DNA from: an uncultured Flavobacteriales bacterium
Lineage (GTDB): Bacteria; Bacteroidota; Bacteroidia; Flavobacteriales_D; Crocinitomicaceae
Reading direction: 5' to 3'
Length of the DNA: 64,000 nt
NCBI GenBank assembly: GCA_903935095.1
Contig: CAIZQH010000025.1
Location: 1-64,000 of the forward strand
The position numbers and the translations under genes are program-made. The notes below the pieces were generated by a model. That model saw nothing but the letters and a program-made list of their open reading frames with translations, searched no databases and had not been told where the DNA came from. Shown one piece after another: positions 54,732-64,000 of the stretch (its first letter is position 1; each line of letters starts with the position of its first letter).

Positions 54732-56569
54732 AGGTCTTTTTTTTTGTTTTTATTCATTTCTAATTGTTTGCGTTGCATTTCTTCCAGTTTTTCTTGGAAA
54801 CGCGATTTTTTCTTTGTCTTATCACTTCCCGCTTTACTCGATTTGCGTTCCGCCATTTTCACACGAAGTTTATCTTCATCTACAAAGAAATGCTTGATTG
54901 CTACCATCATTAAAATCGAAATCAAGGTTGAAATAAAGTAGTAGTAACTTAATCCAGCTGAATAGTTATTGAAAAAGAAAATCATCATCACAGGGAAGAG
55001 GTACATGATTACTTTCATGTTTGGCATTCCTGGCTGTTGCGGTTGTTGGACATTTCCACTATTCATAAAGGTATATGCTAGGGTAGTTCCGGACATAAGC
55101 AAGGTAAACAAACTCACGTGATCTCCATAAGGCCAAATGTTGAATCCAAGATCTAAAATCGAGTCATACGAACTTAAGTCTTCGGCCCATAAAAATGCTT
55201 GTTGACGTAATTCAAAAGCAGCTGGGAAGAAACGGAATACGGCAAGTAGAATCGGCATTTGAATCAACATTGGAACACATCCGGCTAATGGACTCGCGCC
55301 AGATTCCTTGTACAGACTCATCATTTCCATTTGCTTTTTCATCGCATCCTCTTGTTTTGGATACTTCGCCGTCAACTCGTCAACCTCTGGTTTTAGGATA
55401 CGCATCTTAACCGATGAAACAAACATCTTCCATTGAATTGGCATTAAAATCAATTTCAAAATCAAGGTGAGGATTAAAATCGCGATTCCAATTCCCATTC
55501 CATAATCAAGTAATAAGGTGAAAATCGGTTGAACAGCATACAAGTTGATCCAACGGAATAAGCCCCAACCGAAGTTTAGGATATCATCGTAGTTGCTATT
55601 GTAGGTTTTCAATAATTCGTAGTCGTTTGGACCAAAGAACCAATTGAAAGAAGCTTTGTTATTGGTGAAATCTAAGGCCATTGTTGCACTGTATCCTTTT
55701 AATAAAGTCCAGCTTTTGTGTTGGTTTCCGCTAAAGGTATTGATGCGGAATTTCGTTCCAGACTTCGGGAAAGCTTTTGCTGGTTTCAAAATAGAGGAGA
55801 AGTAGGATTGTTTGAAAGCGACCCATTCTATGTCGTCTTCAGCTTCTTGATTGTCGTTGCTTGTTTCACTTAGGTAATCCAATCCTTCGTTCTTCTGATT
55901 AAAACAAACGGTAGAAACGCGACGTTGCTCACTGAACAAACGCTCCGTTTTATTGTAATCTGCTTTCCAGTTGAATTGAATATTATCGGTTGCAACACCT
56001 TTTAATTCAATTAGTTCAACATTGTAATCTAAATCATAGCTTTTATTCAATGTATACGTTTGACGAACTTTCCCACCCGCTAATGAGGCTTCGAATACGA
56101 TGGATTTCGCATCTTGCTTCACGACGTTGAATAAGTAATTACGTGTATGAATCTTTTGATTTCCAACAGGAATCACCAACTGATTGTATGCATTTCCGTT
56201 TTTAAACAAACACAATTCTGCATCGCGTTTTGCTGCAAAGTCCTTGTATGACTTGTATTTTTTCAAATATACAGCAGCTACGATTCCACCTTTTGTATTG
56301 AAGTCCACATGTAAATCTTCATTTTCTAAACTGATGATTTTTCCTTCAGCAACTTTCTTTGCTTTCGTGCGATCATTAGGTGTAATTTCAGGTCCAGCAT
56401 TGGTTGAAACCGCTGTGTTGTTTTTCTTATTAGCAGGTTTATCAATAACTTTCGTTGTTGCTGCTTTTGCTTTTTTCTTATAATCATCCGCTGAAGGTTG
56501 ATTCATGATGGAGAAAACCGTGAGGATGAGTCCAATCAATACAAGTCCGGTTACCGAATTACGATCCAT
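54728..56569 (-). CDS. yidC: Membrane protein insertase YidC
   Basis: 613 residues. N-terminal membrane anchor, a large periplasmic beta-domain (about 60-340) and the 60KD_IMP core with five transmembrane helices (about 350-580): [43 protein letters not shown]. The C-terminus is strongly basic ([17 protein letters not shown]). It inserts inner-membrane proteins with or without SecYEG. Ten nt downstream of pyrG, its usual Bacteroidota partner. Confidence 0.95.
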   Translation of the reverse strand: MDRNSVTGLVLIGLILTVFSIMNQPSADDYKKKAKAATTKVIDKPANKKNNTAVSTNAGPEITPNDRTKAKKVAEGKIISLENEDLHVDFNTKGGIVAAVYLKKYKSYKDFAAKRDAELCLFKNGNAYNQLVIPVGNQKIHTRNYLFNVVKQDAKSIVFEASLAGGKVRQTYTLNKSYDLDYNVELIELKGVATDNIQFNWKADYNKTERLFSEQRRVSTVCFNQKNEGLDYLSETSNDNQEAEDDIEWVAFKQSYFSSILKPAKAFPKSGTKFRINTFSGNQHKSWTLLKGYSATMALDFTNNKASFNWFFGPNDYELLKTYNSNYDDILNFGWGLFRWINLYAVQPIFTLLLDYGMGIGIAILILTLILKLILMPIQWKMFVSSVKMRILKPEVDELTAKYPKQEDAMKKQMEMMSLYKESGASPLAGCVPMLIQMPILLAVFRFFPAAFELRQQAFLWAEDLSSYDSILDLGFNIWPYGDHVSLFTLLMSGTTLAYTFMNSGNVQQPQQPGMPNMKVIMYLFPVMMIFFFNNYSAGLSYYYFISTLISILMMVAIKHFFVDEDKLRVKMAERKSSKAGSDKTKKKSRFQEKLEEMQRKQLEMNKNKKKDL

Positions 56570-56579
56570 ATTCTTTCTT

Positions 56580-58241
<1,662 letters not shown>

Positions 58242-58272
58242 CTATTCAAATGTTAACAAAAAAGGAGAATGT

Positions 58273-58866
58273 TTATTTCTTTTTATGCCAAACAAAGTAA
58301 TCTTGGGTTTGCATGGGACGATTTTCCTCTATTTCCCTTAGTGGTTCGCATGGTAGGAGGGAAGCGTGGCAATCTGATGGCAGCTGTTGATAAAGTGCCG
58401 TTCCTTCCGTTTTCCACTCGATCATTTCCTCACTGACTTCCTTTACAATTTTCGCTGGATTTCCAACCACAACACTTCGCGGTGGGATATTGGTATTTGC
58501 CGGAACGAAACACAAAGCACCAACTACCGATTCCTTTCCAATCACCACATCATCCATGATGACACTGTTCATGCCAATTAAACAGTTTTCTTCTAGAATT
58601 CCTCCGTGGATAATGGCTCCATGTCCGACATGCGCTCCTTTTTTCAAATGAACAGTCGTTCCTGGAAACATATGAATCGTACAGTTTTCCTGCACATTGC
58701 AGCCATCTTCTATGATGATTTGTCCCCAGTCACCGCGAATCGCAGCTCCTGGCCCAATGTAAACATTTTCTCCGATGATGACATTTCCAGTCACACAAGC
58801 TTGTGGATGAATGAAACTGGATGCTTTAACAACCGGAACGAATCCATTAAAAGAGTATATGGCCAT
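58273..58866 (-). CDS. Left-handed beta-helix protein, PaaY/gamma-carbonic anhydrase-like
   Basis: 197 residues. Hexapeptide repeats over about 12-150; His ligands in IHMFPG, HVGHGAIIHGG fit the gamma-carbonic anhydrase metal site. The C-terminal tail (EWKTEGTALYQQL, CHASLLPCEPLREIEENRP) matches PaaY/CaiE rather than plain gamma-CA. PaaY is a thioesterase in phenylacetate catabolism. No other paa gene is adjacent, so the role is open. ATG 58866 gives the family start. Confidence 0.8.
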   Translation of the reverse strand: MAIYSFNGFVPVVKASSFIHPQACVTGNVIIGENVYIGPGAAIRGDWGQIIIEDGCNVQENCTIHMFPGTTVHLKKGAHVGHGAIIHGGILEENCLIGMNSVIMDDVVIGKESVVGALCFVPANTNIPPRSVVVGNPAKIVKEVSEEMIEWKTEGTALYQQLPSDCHASLLPCEPLREIEENRPMQTQDYFVWHKKK

Positions 58867-58970
58867 AAATTTGATTTTGGACGAAATTAAACAAAAGTTG
58901 AAAACAACTCCTTTTATTATGTTAAATAGACTTTGGTAACACAAGTTACTGAAGAGAATTCATCAATACG

Positions 58971-58978
58971 TATCTTTG
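58971..58978 (+). promoter_or_regulatory. -7 box TATCTTTG for the rhodanese gene
   Basis: TATCTTTG lies 18 nt before ATG 58997; no convincing -33 element. Confidence 0.5.
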
Positions 58979-58996
58979 TATCCTAAATAAAAGCTT

Positions 58997-59347
58997 ATGA
59001 AATTTTTAATGTCAATTGTACTTGTTGGATTATCAGCAGTATCGTGTGCACAGAATCGTGTATCACAAACAGAATTTAAAAAATTGATGAAGGATCCATC
59101 TGCACAAATTGTCGATGTAAGAACATCAAAAGAGGTAGCCGAAGGTAAAATTTCAGGTTCGATGAACATGGATTATTTTTCATCTTCGTTTATCGCTATA
59201 GCTGAAAAGAAATTAGATAAGAACAAACCAGTGCTCGTTTATTGTGCGGCAGGTGGAAGATCAGCAAGTGCAGCGAAAGATTTGAAGAAAGCGGGATTCA
59301 AAAAAGTATATGACTTAGAAGGAGGATACGACGCTTGGAAAGACTAA
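58997..59347 (+). CDS. Exported rhodanese-like sulfurtransferase
   Basis: 116 residues. Signal peptide or lipoprotein-like N-terminus (GLSAVSCAQNR: Cys at about 16 could be a lipobox), then one rhodanese domain (about 22-116) with IVDVRTSKEVAEGKISGS and active-site Cys in VYCAAGGRS, GGYDAWK. Periplasmic single-domain rhodaneses move sulfane sulfur or sense redox. Followed by a terminator. Confidence 0.87.
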   Translation: MKFLMSIVLVGLSAVSCAQNRVSQTEFKKLMKDPSAQIVDVRTSKEVAEGKISGSMNMDYFSSSFIAIAEKKLDKNKPVLVYCAAGGRSASAAKDLKKAGFKKVYDLEGGYDAWKD

Positions 59348-59355
59348 TTAAATAG

Positions 59356-59386
59356 AGGGATTGTTTAGAGCAATCCCTTTCTCTTT
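59356..59386 (+). terminator. Intrinsic terminator after the rhodanese gene
   Basis: Stem AGGGATTG (59356-59363) / CAATCCCT (59371-59378) with a 7-nt loop, followed by TTCTCTTT. Confidence 0.8.
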
Positions 59387-59504
59387 AAATAACTATTTAA
59401 CATAATATTAATTATAACTCATTCATTTGAATATGGATTTAAAATGAACTCAATTGATATTCCTTTGTTTAAAGGCTATTAGCGTTACACCAAGACATTT
59501 ATAG

Positions 59505-59512
59505 TAACTTTG
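59505..59512 (+). promoter_or_regulatory. -7 box TAACTTTG, 4 nt before the mutS2 start
   Basis: TAACTTTG, then TTTT, then ATG 59517; leaderless geometry. Confidence 0.65.
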
Positions 59513-59516
59513 TTTT

Positions 59517-61625
59517 ATGCACACAACGGATTCACAAACACTAAACGATTTGGAATTTCAACTCATTCGTGAATGGTTGGAATCTTTTTGTGTGGGTCCA
59601 AGTGCGAAATCAAATGCGCAAAAACTAACACCTGGAAATCGCTTCAAACAAATTCGCATCGATTTGAATCGTCTCAACGAATTCAAATCCGTACGCATGC
59701 ATGGAGAGAAATTTCCAGCCTTGGATTTTGAAGAACTCGAAGCGGAAATTCGTTTGTTAGGAATTCAACAAGCCGTTATTCCGATTGAAGGATTTCGTCG
59801 CCTGTATCAAGCATCCGATTTGGTGAATCACATCATTCAATTCTTTGATAAGTCCTTGTTTCAATATTCTTTGTTGAAGGAACTCACCAACGAGGTGTTT
59901 TTCACGAAAGAAATCATAACGGAAATCGATAAAGTCTTTGACCGTGCAGGAAATGTCAAGGATGATGCTTCTCCAGCATTAAAAGAGATCCGCGCGCGAA
60001 TAAAAACCCTTCGTACCCAAATCAACCGAAATTTCGACCGTGAACTACGCAAATACAACAAGGATAAAGTCCTCGGTGAAACACTGGAAGGATTCATCAA
60101 TGATCGTCGTGTATTAACTGTTCAGTCTACGTTTAAACGAAAAGTCCCGGGAAATATTCATGGTTCCAGTAAAACAGGTAGCTTGACATTTGTCGAACCG
60201 GTCATCAACGTTCCTTTAAATAATGAATTAGAATTCCTGTTCGACGACGAACGCAAGGAAATTCATCGCATTTTACAAGTGTTAACTACAACTATCGCGC
60301 ATTTTAAACCCTTGATTGAAGCCTATCAGAAGTTACTTGTCCAGTTGGACTTCATCAACGCGAAATGTAAGCTAGCTTTGGATTTGAATGCGAATTTACC
60401 GGCGATTGGACAAACAACTGGTTTTCACATCAAGGATGCCTTCCACCCTATTTTATGGAAATCCAACCAGGCTTCTGGTAAACCAACCTTTCCTCAATCG
60501 GTTTCAATGAGTCCAAACTCACGCCTGTTGGTGATTTCAGGACCAAATGCTGGTGGAAAAAGCATTACCTTGAAAACAGTTGGTTTGCTTCAAATGATGT
60601 TGCAGGCTGGATTGTTGGTTCCGGTGAATGAAAACAGTACGATGTGCTTTTTTAGCACCATTTTATCAGATATTGGTGATAATCAATCCATTGAAAATGA
60701 ATTAAGTACATATTCTTACCGATTGCAACGAATGAAGTACTTTTTGGAGGTTGCAAACCACCAGTCCTTGTTGCTTTTAGATGAATTTGGAACAGGGTCT
60801 GATCCAGAATTAGGTGGAGCACTTGGTGAAGTATTCTTCGAGCAAATTTACCGTTTGAAGTCCTTCGGAGTAATTACCACACATTACGGAAACATCAAGT
60901 TGAAAGCGAGTGAGTTGCCACATGCGCAAAATGGATGTATGTTGTTTAATGAGAAGAACTTACAGCCATTATATCAATTTTCGATTGGTCAACCTGGAAG
61001 TTCCTTTACCTTTGAAGTAGCACAAATGAATGGTATTTCCAAAGAGTTAATTGAGGATGCGAAAAGTCGCTTGGATCAAAAGAAAGTCAAACTAGACACC
61101 TTGCTAAACGCGCTTCAAAAGGATCGAAATCAACTATTAGAGAAATCCCGAAAGTTTGACCGAGTTTCGTCGGAAGCCATTCGTGCTAAAGCGGAATATG
61201 AATCCAAAGAATCCAAGTTGGATAGTCGTTTGACACAAATAAATCAAGTCACAGAAGTCAACAGCAAGCAATTGCAAGCTGGAAAGAAAATGCTGCAATT
61301 CATTGAGCGATTCAATGCGAAATCAAGGAAAAAGGAGGTCAACTCTGAATTATTTCATGAGTTGACGCAATTCCTTCGCATGGAGAAATCCAAAACGGAA
61401 ATCAAAAAGCAGGAAACGATTGAGCCGAAAAAGCCAACGAAGAAACAGCAAGAAAAGGTAGAAACGTATCAGCAAGAGCTGATTAAAGTTGGATCCCAAG
61501 TCCAGTTGATTCAAACAAATCGCATTGGTGTGGTGGAAGAAATAAAAGGAAAGCAGCTTTCGGTAATCTTTGGACAGGCAAGGATTAAGCTAAGTTTAGA
61601 TAAGCTTCGTTTTCTAAAAAATTAA
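59517..61625 (+). CDS. mutS2: MutS2-type ATPase lacking the Smr domain
   Basis: 702 residues. MutS core and clamp (about 1-320), ATPase with Walker A GPNAGGKSITLKTVG and Walker B LLLLDEFGTGSDPELGGAL (about 340-520), coiled coil (530-640) and a C-terminal KOW-like bit (VGSQVQLIQTNRIGVVEEIKGKQ). The protein stops where MutS2 of other bacteria continues into the Smr nuclease domain. MutS2 suppresses recombination or rescues collided ribosomes; without Smr the latter cleavage role is doubtful. Confidence 0.9.
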   Translation: MHTTDSQTLNDLEFQLIREWLESFCVGPSAKSNAQKLTPGNRFKQIRIDLNRLNEFKSVRMHGEKFPALDFEELEAEIRLLGIQQAVIPIEGFRRLYQASDLVNHIIQFFDKSLFQYSLLKELTNEVFFTKEIITEIDKVFDRAGNVKDDASPALKEIRARIKTLRTQINRNFDRELRKYNKDKVLGETLEGFINDRRVLTVQSTFKRKVPGNIHGSSKTGSLTFVEPVINVPLNNELEFLFDDERKEIHRILQVLTTTIAHFKPLIEAYQKLLVQLDFINAKCKLALDLNANLPAIGQTTGFHIKDAFHPILWKSNQASGKPTFPQSVSMSPNSRLLVISGPNAGGKSITLKTVGLLQMMLQAGLLVPVNENSTMCFFSTILSDIGDNQSIENELSTYSYRLQRMKYFLEVANHQSLLLLDEFGTGSDPELGGALGEVFFEQIYRLKSFGVITTHYGNIKLKASELPHAQNGCMLFNEKNLQPLYQFSIGQPGSSFTFEVAQMNGISKELIEDAKSRLDQKKVKLDTLLNALQKDRNQLLEKSRKFDRVSSEAIRAKAEYESKESKLDSRLTQINQVTEVNSKQLQAGKKMLQFIERFNAKSRKKEVNSELFHELTQFLRMEKSKTEIKKQETIEPKKPTKKQQEKVETYQQELIKVGSQVQLIQTNRIGVVEEIKGKQLSVIFGQARIKLSLDKLRFLKN

Positions 61626-61684
61626 GTCCCGGAAGGATTATTCTGAACTAAATTCTTTTGAATCTATTATTTGTCGCAATTATA

Positions 61685-61700
61685 CAATAGAAATCTATTG
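61685..61700. promoter_or_regulatory. Inverted repeat in the polyamine gene promoter
   Basis: CAATAGA (61685-61691), AA, TCTATTG (61694-61700): perfect 7-bp arms ending 8 nt before the -7 box. Candidate regulator-binding site. Confidence 0.4.
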
Positions 61701-61708
61701 GAAATCCG

Positions 61709-61716
61709 TAAATTTG
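61709..61716 (+). promoter_or_regulatory. -7 box TAAATTTG of the polyamine gene
   Basis: TAAATTTG, 33 nt before ATG 61750. Confidence 0.55.
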
Positions 61717-61749
61717 CGCCACTTTTTCACTTAAATAACACGAACTAGC

Positions 61750-63033
61750 ATGAGTACAGCATTAGGAAATCACATTTTAGTTGAATTTATGAACTGTGAT
61801 CCGCACGTGATGAATGACGTGGCAGCTATTGAACGAGATATGGTTGGAGCGGCAAAAAAAGCCGGTGCAACAGTGATTAACTCTACGTTTCACCATTTCT
61901 CTCCATACGGAGTTTCTGGTGTCGTGGTGATTCAAGAAAGTCACTTGGCGATTCATACGTGGCCGGAATATGGTTACGCGGCTGTAGATTTATTTACATG
62001 TGGTGAAATGAATGCGTGGATTTCTTTCGATCACTTGAAAGAATGTTTCGGTTCGAAGTCCTACTCAGCGATTGAATTGAAAAGAGGATCTGTGAATTTA
62101 TTGCAACGAAACGATTTTGATATCTCCTCCGCTCGCGAGAAAGCAGCTGAATGGAGAAATCCAGAGTTCTATACACGAAACGTTTGGTTTACGGATAAAG
62201 ACGAAGATCAAGCATTGTCCTTGCGTTTTACAGGTGATGTCATGGTAGATGTTCAATCACCTTTCCAACGTGTTCGTATTCTAGAATCCTTGAAGTACGG
62301 TAAAATGTTGGCCTTAGACGATATGGTCATGACAACAGAGAAAGACGAATTCCATTACCATGAAATGATTTCACATCCTTCCCTATTCACTTTACGCAAT
62401 GCGAAAAATGTATTAGTGATCGGTGGTGGAGATGGTGGGACTGTGAGAGAGGTACTGCGTCATTCAAACATTGAGAAAGTTACGATGGTAGAAATCGACG
62501 GTGAAGTAATTGAGGCGTGTAAAGTGCATTTACCTCAAATCGCTGCATCATTTGGTGACCCACGTCTGGAATTGATTGTGGACGACGGAATTGAGTTTGT
62601 GAAAAATGCAAAACAAGGCGAATACGACATCATCATTGTCGATGGATCTGATCCAGTTGGACCGGCTGAAGGATTGTTCTCAGTCGATTTCTACACAAAT
62701 TGCTACAACGCATTGAAAGCGGAAGGAATTCTTGTTGCACAAGGAGAATCTCCAAAATTCAATGAGAAAGCATTCGCTGAATTGAATCATACTTTACAAG
62801 GAATTTTCGGGGAAAACAATGCACCTGTTGGATTGTTCTTTGTTCCTACCTACCCTACTGGTATGTGGAGTTTCCAATATGGAATCAAAGGAAATTGCCA
62901 TCCGAAAAACGTTCAAAATGTAGACGAAATCCGTCAGTTTGTTGCTGATCAAGGATTGCGTTATTACAATGAGGACATTCACTTTGCAACGTTTGCAACG
63001 CCAAATTTTGTCAAAACATTATTACGTAAATAA
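61750..63033 (+). CDS. Fused S-adenosylmethionine decarboxylase and spermidine synthase
   Basis: 427 residues, two enzymes in one chain. Residues 1-120 are a class 1b AdoMet decarboxylase: self-cleavage site Glu63-Ser64, His69 and Cys84 ([18 protein letters not shown]) match the SpeH residues of Thermotoga (62/63, 68, 83). Residues about 135-427 are a complete spermidine synthase: [18 protein letters not shown]-site GGGDGG (225-230), catalytic Asp298 in [10 protein letters not shown]. It makes decarboxylated AdoMet and transfers its aminopropyl group to putrescine. Cleavage at Ser64 would leave the pyruvoyl chain joined to the synthase. Single-gene unit with its own promoter. Confidence 0.94.
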   Translation: MSTALGNHILVEFMNCDPHVMNDVAAIERDMVGAAKKAGATVINSTFHHFSPYGVSGVVVIQESHLAIHTWPEYGYAAVDLFTCGEMNAWISFDHLKECFGSKSYSAIELKRGSVNLLQRNDFDISSAREKAAEWRNPEFYTRNVWFTDKDEDQALSLRFTGDVMVDVQSPFQRVRILESLKYGKMLALDDMVMTTEKDEFHYHEMISHPSLFTLRNAKNVLVIGGGDGGTVREVLRHSNIEKVTMVEIDGEVIEACKVHLPQIAASFGDPRLELIVDDGIEFVKNAKQGEYDIIIVDGSDPVGPAEGLFSVDFYTNCYNALKAEGILVAQGESPKFNEKAFAELNHTLQGIFGENNAPVGLFFVPTYPTGMWSFQYGIKGNCHPKNVQNVDEIRQFVADQGLRYYNEDIHFATFATPNFVKTLLRK

Positions 63034-63074
63034 TCAGTCGGAAGCGACAATAGAACTTAAATAAACAATTGAGT

Positions 63075-63581
63075 ATGCAAATTTCAGCTAACAAGGTAGT
63101 TACGTTAAAATACACGCTATCGAATCATTCAACTGGTGAGCAGATTGAAGAAACAAATGAAACGAATCCACTTGTATTTTTATACGGTGTTGGAAGTTTA
63201 ATTCCTGAATTCGAACAGAATCTAGCGGACAAAACGACAGGTGATGCTTTTGATTTTCACATCATTGCAGTAAATGCGTATGGTGATCATGATCCACAGC
63301 ACATGGCGATGATTCCTACGAACATTTTCCATGATGAAGAAGGTAAATTCGACGAACAAATGTTTCACGTTGGTGCCTTGGTTCCAATGAGTGATAATGA
63401 TGGAAATCAATTGCGTGGTAAAATCGTTGAAGTGGATGAAGAAAATGTAAAAATGGACTTCAATCATCCACTTGCAGGTACAGACTTGCATTTTGCAGGT
63501 GAAGTGTTGGAAGTACGTGAAGCAACTGTAGACGAAATCGCACATGGTCACGCGCATGGTCCAAACGGACATCAGCACTAG
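63075..63581 (+). CDS. slyD: SlyD-like FKBP peptidyl-prolyl isomerase
   Basis: 168 residues from ATG 63075 (TTG two codons upstream is not needed). FKBP core with the insert-in-flap chaperone domain (about 70-120): LEFLYG-like LVFLYGVGSLIPEFEQNL, NAYGDHD, VPMSDNDG. The C-terminus is a His-rich metal-binding tail (HGHAHGPNGHQH), as in nickel-handling SlyD. It folds proteins in the cytoplasm and may buffer metal. Confidence 0.88.
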   Translation: MQISANKVVTLKYTLSNHSTGEQIEETNETNPLVFLYGVGSLIPEFEQNLADKTTGDAFDFHIIAVNAYGDHDPQHMAMIPTNIFHDEEGKFDEQMFHVGALVPMSDNDGNQLRGKIVEVDEENVKMDFNHPLAGTDLHFAGEVLEVREATVDEIAHGHAHGPNGHQH

Positions 63582-63668
63582 GAACGGATAGAAAACCAGT
63601 ATTTTAGTGTGGTATTACGGATTTTTTCCTTATTTTTCTCATCTCAAAAGTGAAAAGAACATAGATTT

Positions 63669-64000
63669 ATGGCAACAATTTTTGAAACAAGGTTAATAGG
63701 AAACATCGGGAAGGATGCATTGACAAAAACAATGGATCGTGGCATTATTGCCATCAATTTCCCGGTTGCTCATAATAAAAACTGGAAGGACAAGCGCACA
63801 GGTGAGGTGAAAACCAAAACTACCTGGGTCAACTGTACCATTTGGAAACGCGAAGGGTCCAACATGCGCATTGCGGATTTTTTAAAACGCGGTACGATGG
63901 TTGAAATCATCGGGACACCGTTTTCCAAAGCCTTTCAACATGAGGATGGCTCCATTCGTTCAGAGATTCGATTGAATGTATCCAAAACAAATATATTACG
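63669..64000 (+). CDS. ssb: Single-stranded DNA-binding protein, 3' part cut off
   Basis: 110 residues visible, running off the right edge. OB-fold features: RLIGNIGKDALTKTMDRG, INFPVAHNKNW, TWVNCTIW (Trp contacts) and GTMVEIIGTP. It coats single-stranded DNA in replication and repair. Bacteroidota often carry several such paralogs, so this may not be the main one. ATG 63669 is in the family position. Confidence 0.87.
   Translation, partial: MATIFETRLIGNIGKDALTKTMDRGIIAINFPVAHNKNWKDKRTGEVKTKTTWVNCTIWKREGSNMRIADFLKRGTMVEIIGTPFSKAFQHEDGSIRSEIRLNVSKTNIL

Overview
The window looks like a chromosomal segment of a Flavobacteriales bacterium (Bacteroidota), plausibly a Crocinitomicaceae/Fluviicola-like organism; the family placement is an inference. 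The signs are: promoters of the Bacteroidota TAnnTTTG type, C-terminal type IX secretion (T9SS) sorting domains, a GldI-like lipoprotein, a TonB-dependent receptor paired with a DUF4249 lipoprotein, an S46 dipeptidyl-peptidase, a long Bacteroidota-type NusB, and the Bacteroidota gene order bamD-rpoZ-coaBC-DUF4835-recN. Base composition is moderately AT-rich. About 64 protein genes and one tRNA (Val, anticodon TAC) can be supported. There is no rRNA, CRISPR array, prophage or complete insertion sequence.

Layout. 1-6.7 kb: truncated ComB-like phosphatase, outer-membrane barrel, MsbA-like ABC exporter, amino-acid dehydrogenase, then nusB-DUF1573-yajC. 5.7-8.9 kb (minus): rarA, an LpxL-type acyltransferase and a BNR-repeat secreted protein. 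9.0-13.6 kb: glycosyltransferase, then fabG-hemB-hutH-membrane protein. 13.6-15.0 kb: FAD-linked oxidase. 15.2-20.7 kb: thiolase followed by three tightly overlapping envelope genes (lipoprotein, DUF5723 barrel, T9SS-sorted propeller). 20.7-25.2 kb: proline dehydrogenase, aroB and a DPP7-like S46 peptidase. 25.3-27.9 kb is the most accessory part: an orphan barrel, a HigBA-type toxin-antitoxin pair with candidate operators, a hexanucleotide microsatellite and a lone methyltransferase. 27.9-32.3 kb (minus): pabB-tilS-rRNA methyltransferase-Crp/Fnr. 32.5-36.4 kb: TonB receptor with DUF4249 partner, and an AraC-type regulator. 36.8-39.6 kb: tRNA-Val, DUF3276, mltF and miaA. 39.7-50.5 kb: thioredoxin-like protein, nrnA with two FKBP lipoproteins, then a long run from an M23 peptidase to recN and a GSCFA protein. 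50.6-53.5 kb: ORF6N protein, barrel, HD hydrolase, T9SS protein. 53.6-58.2 kb (minus): pyrG-yidC-transaldolase-DUF4268. 58.3-64 kb: PaaY-like protein, rhodanese, MutS2 without Smr, an AdoMet decarboxylase-spermidine synthase fusion, SlyD and a truncated ssb.

Most of the window is core metabolism and envelope biogenesis. I did not find a convincing wholly new defence or metabolic system. The best leads are a recurring promoter signature placing TAnnTTTG exactly 4 nt before ATG in six genes (predicting leaderless mRNAs), the fused polyamine enzyme with an inverted repeat in its promoter, the four-gene envelope operon at 15.2-20.7 kb, and a perfect 31-nt inverted repeat inside the ORF6N gene. 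Several residue-level calls differ from what family-name annotation would give: the FSA-family aldolase carries transaldolase residues, the S46 peptidase is DPP7-type rather than DPP11-type, and MutS2 lacks its nuclease domain.
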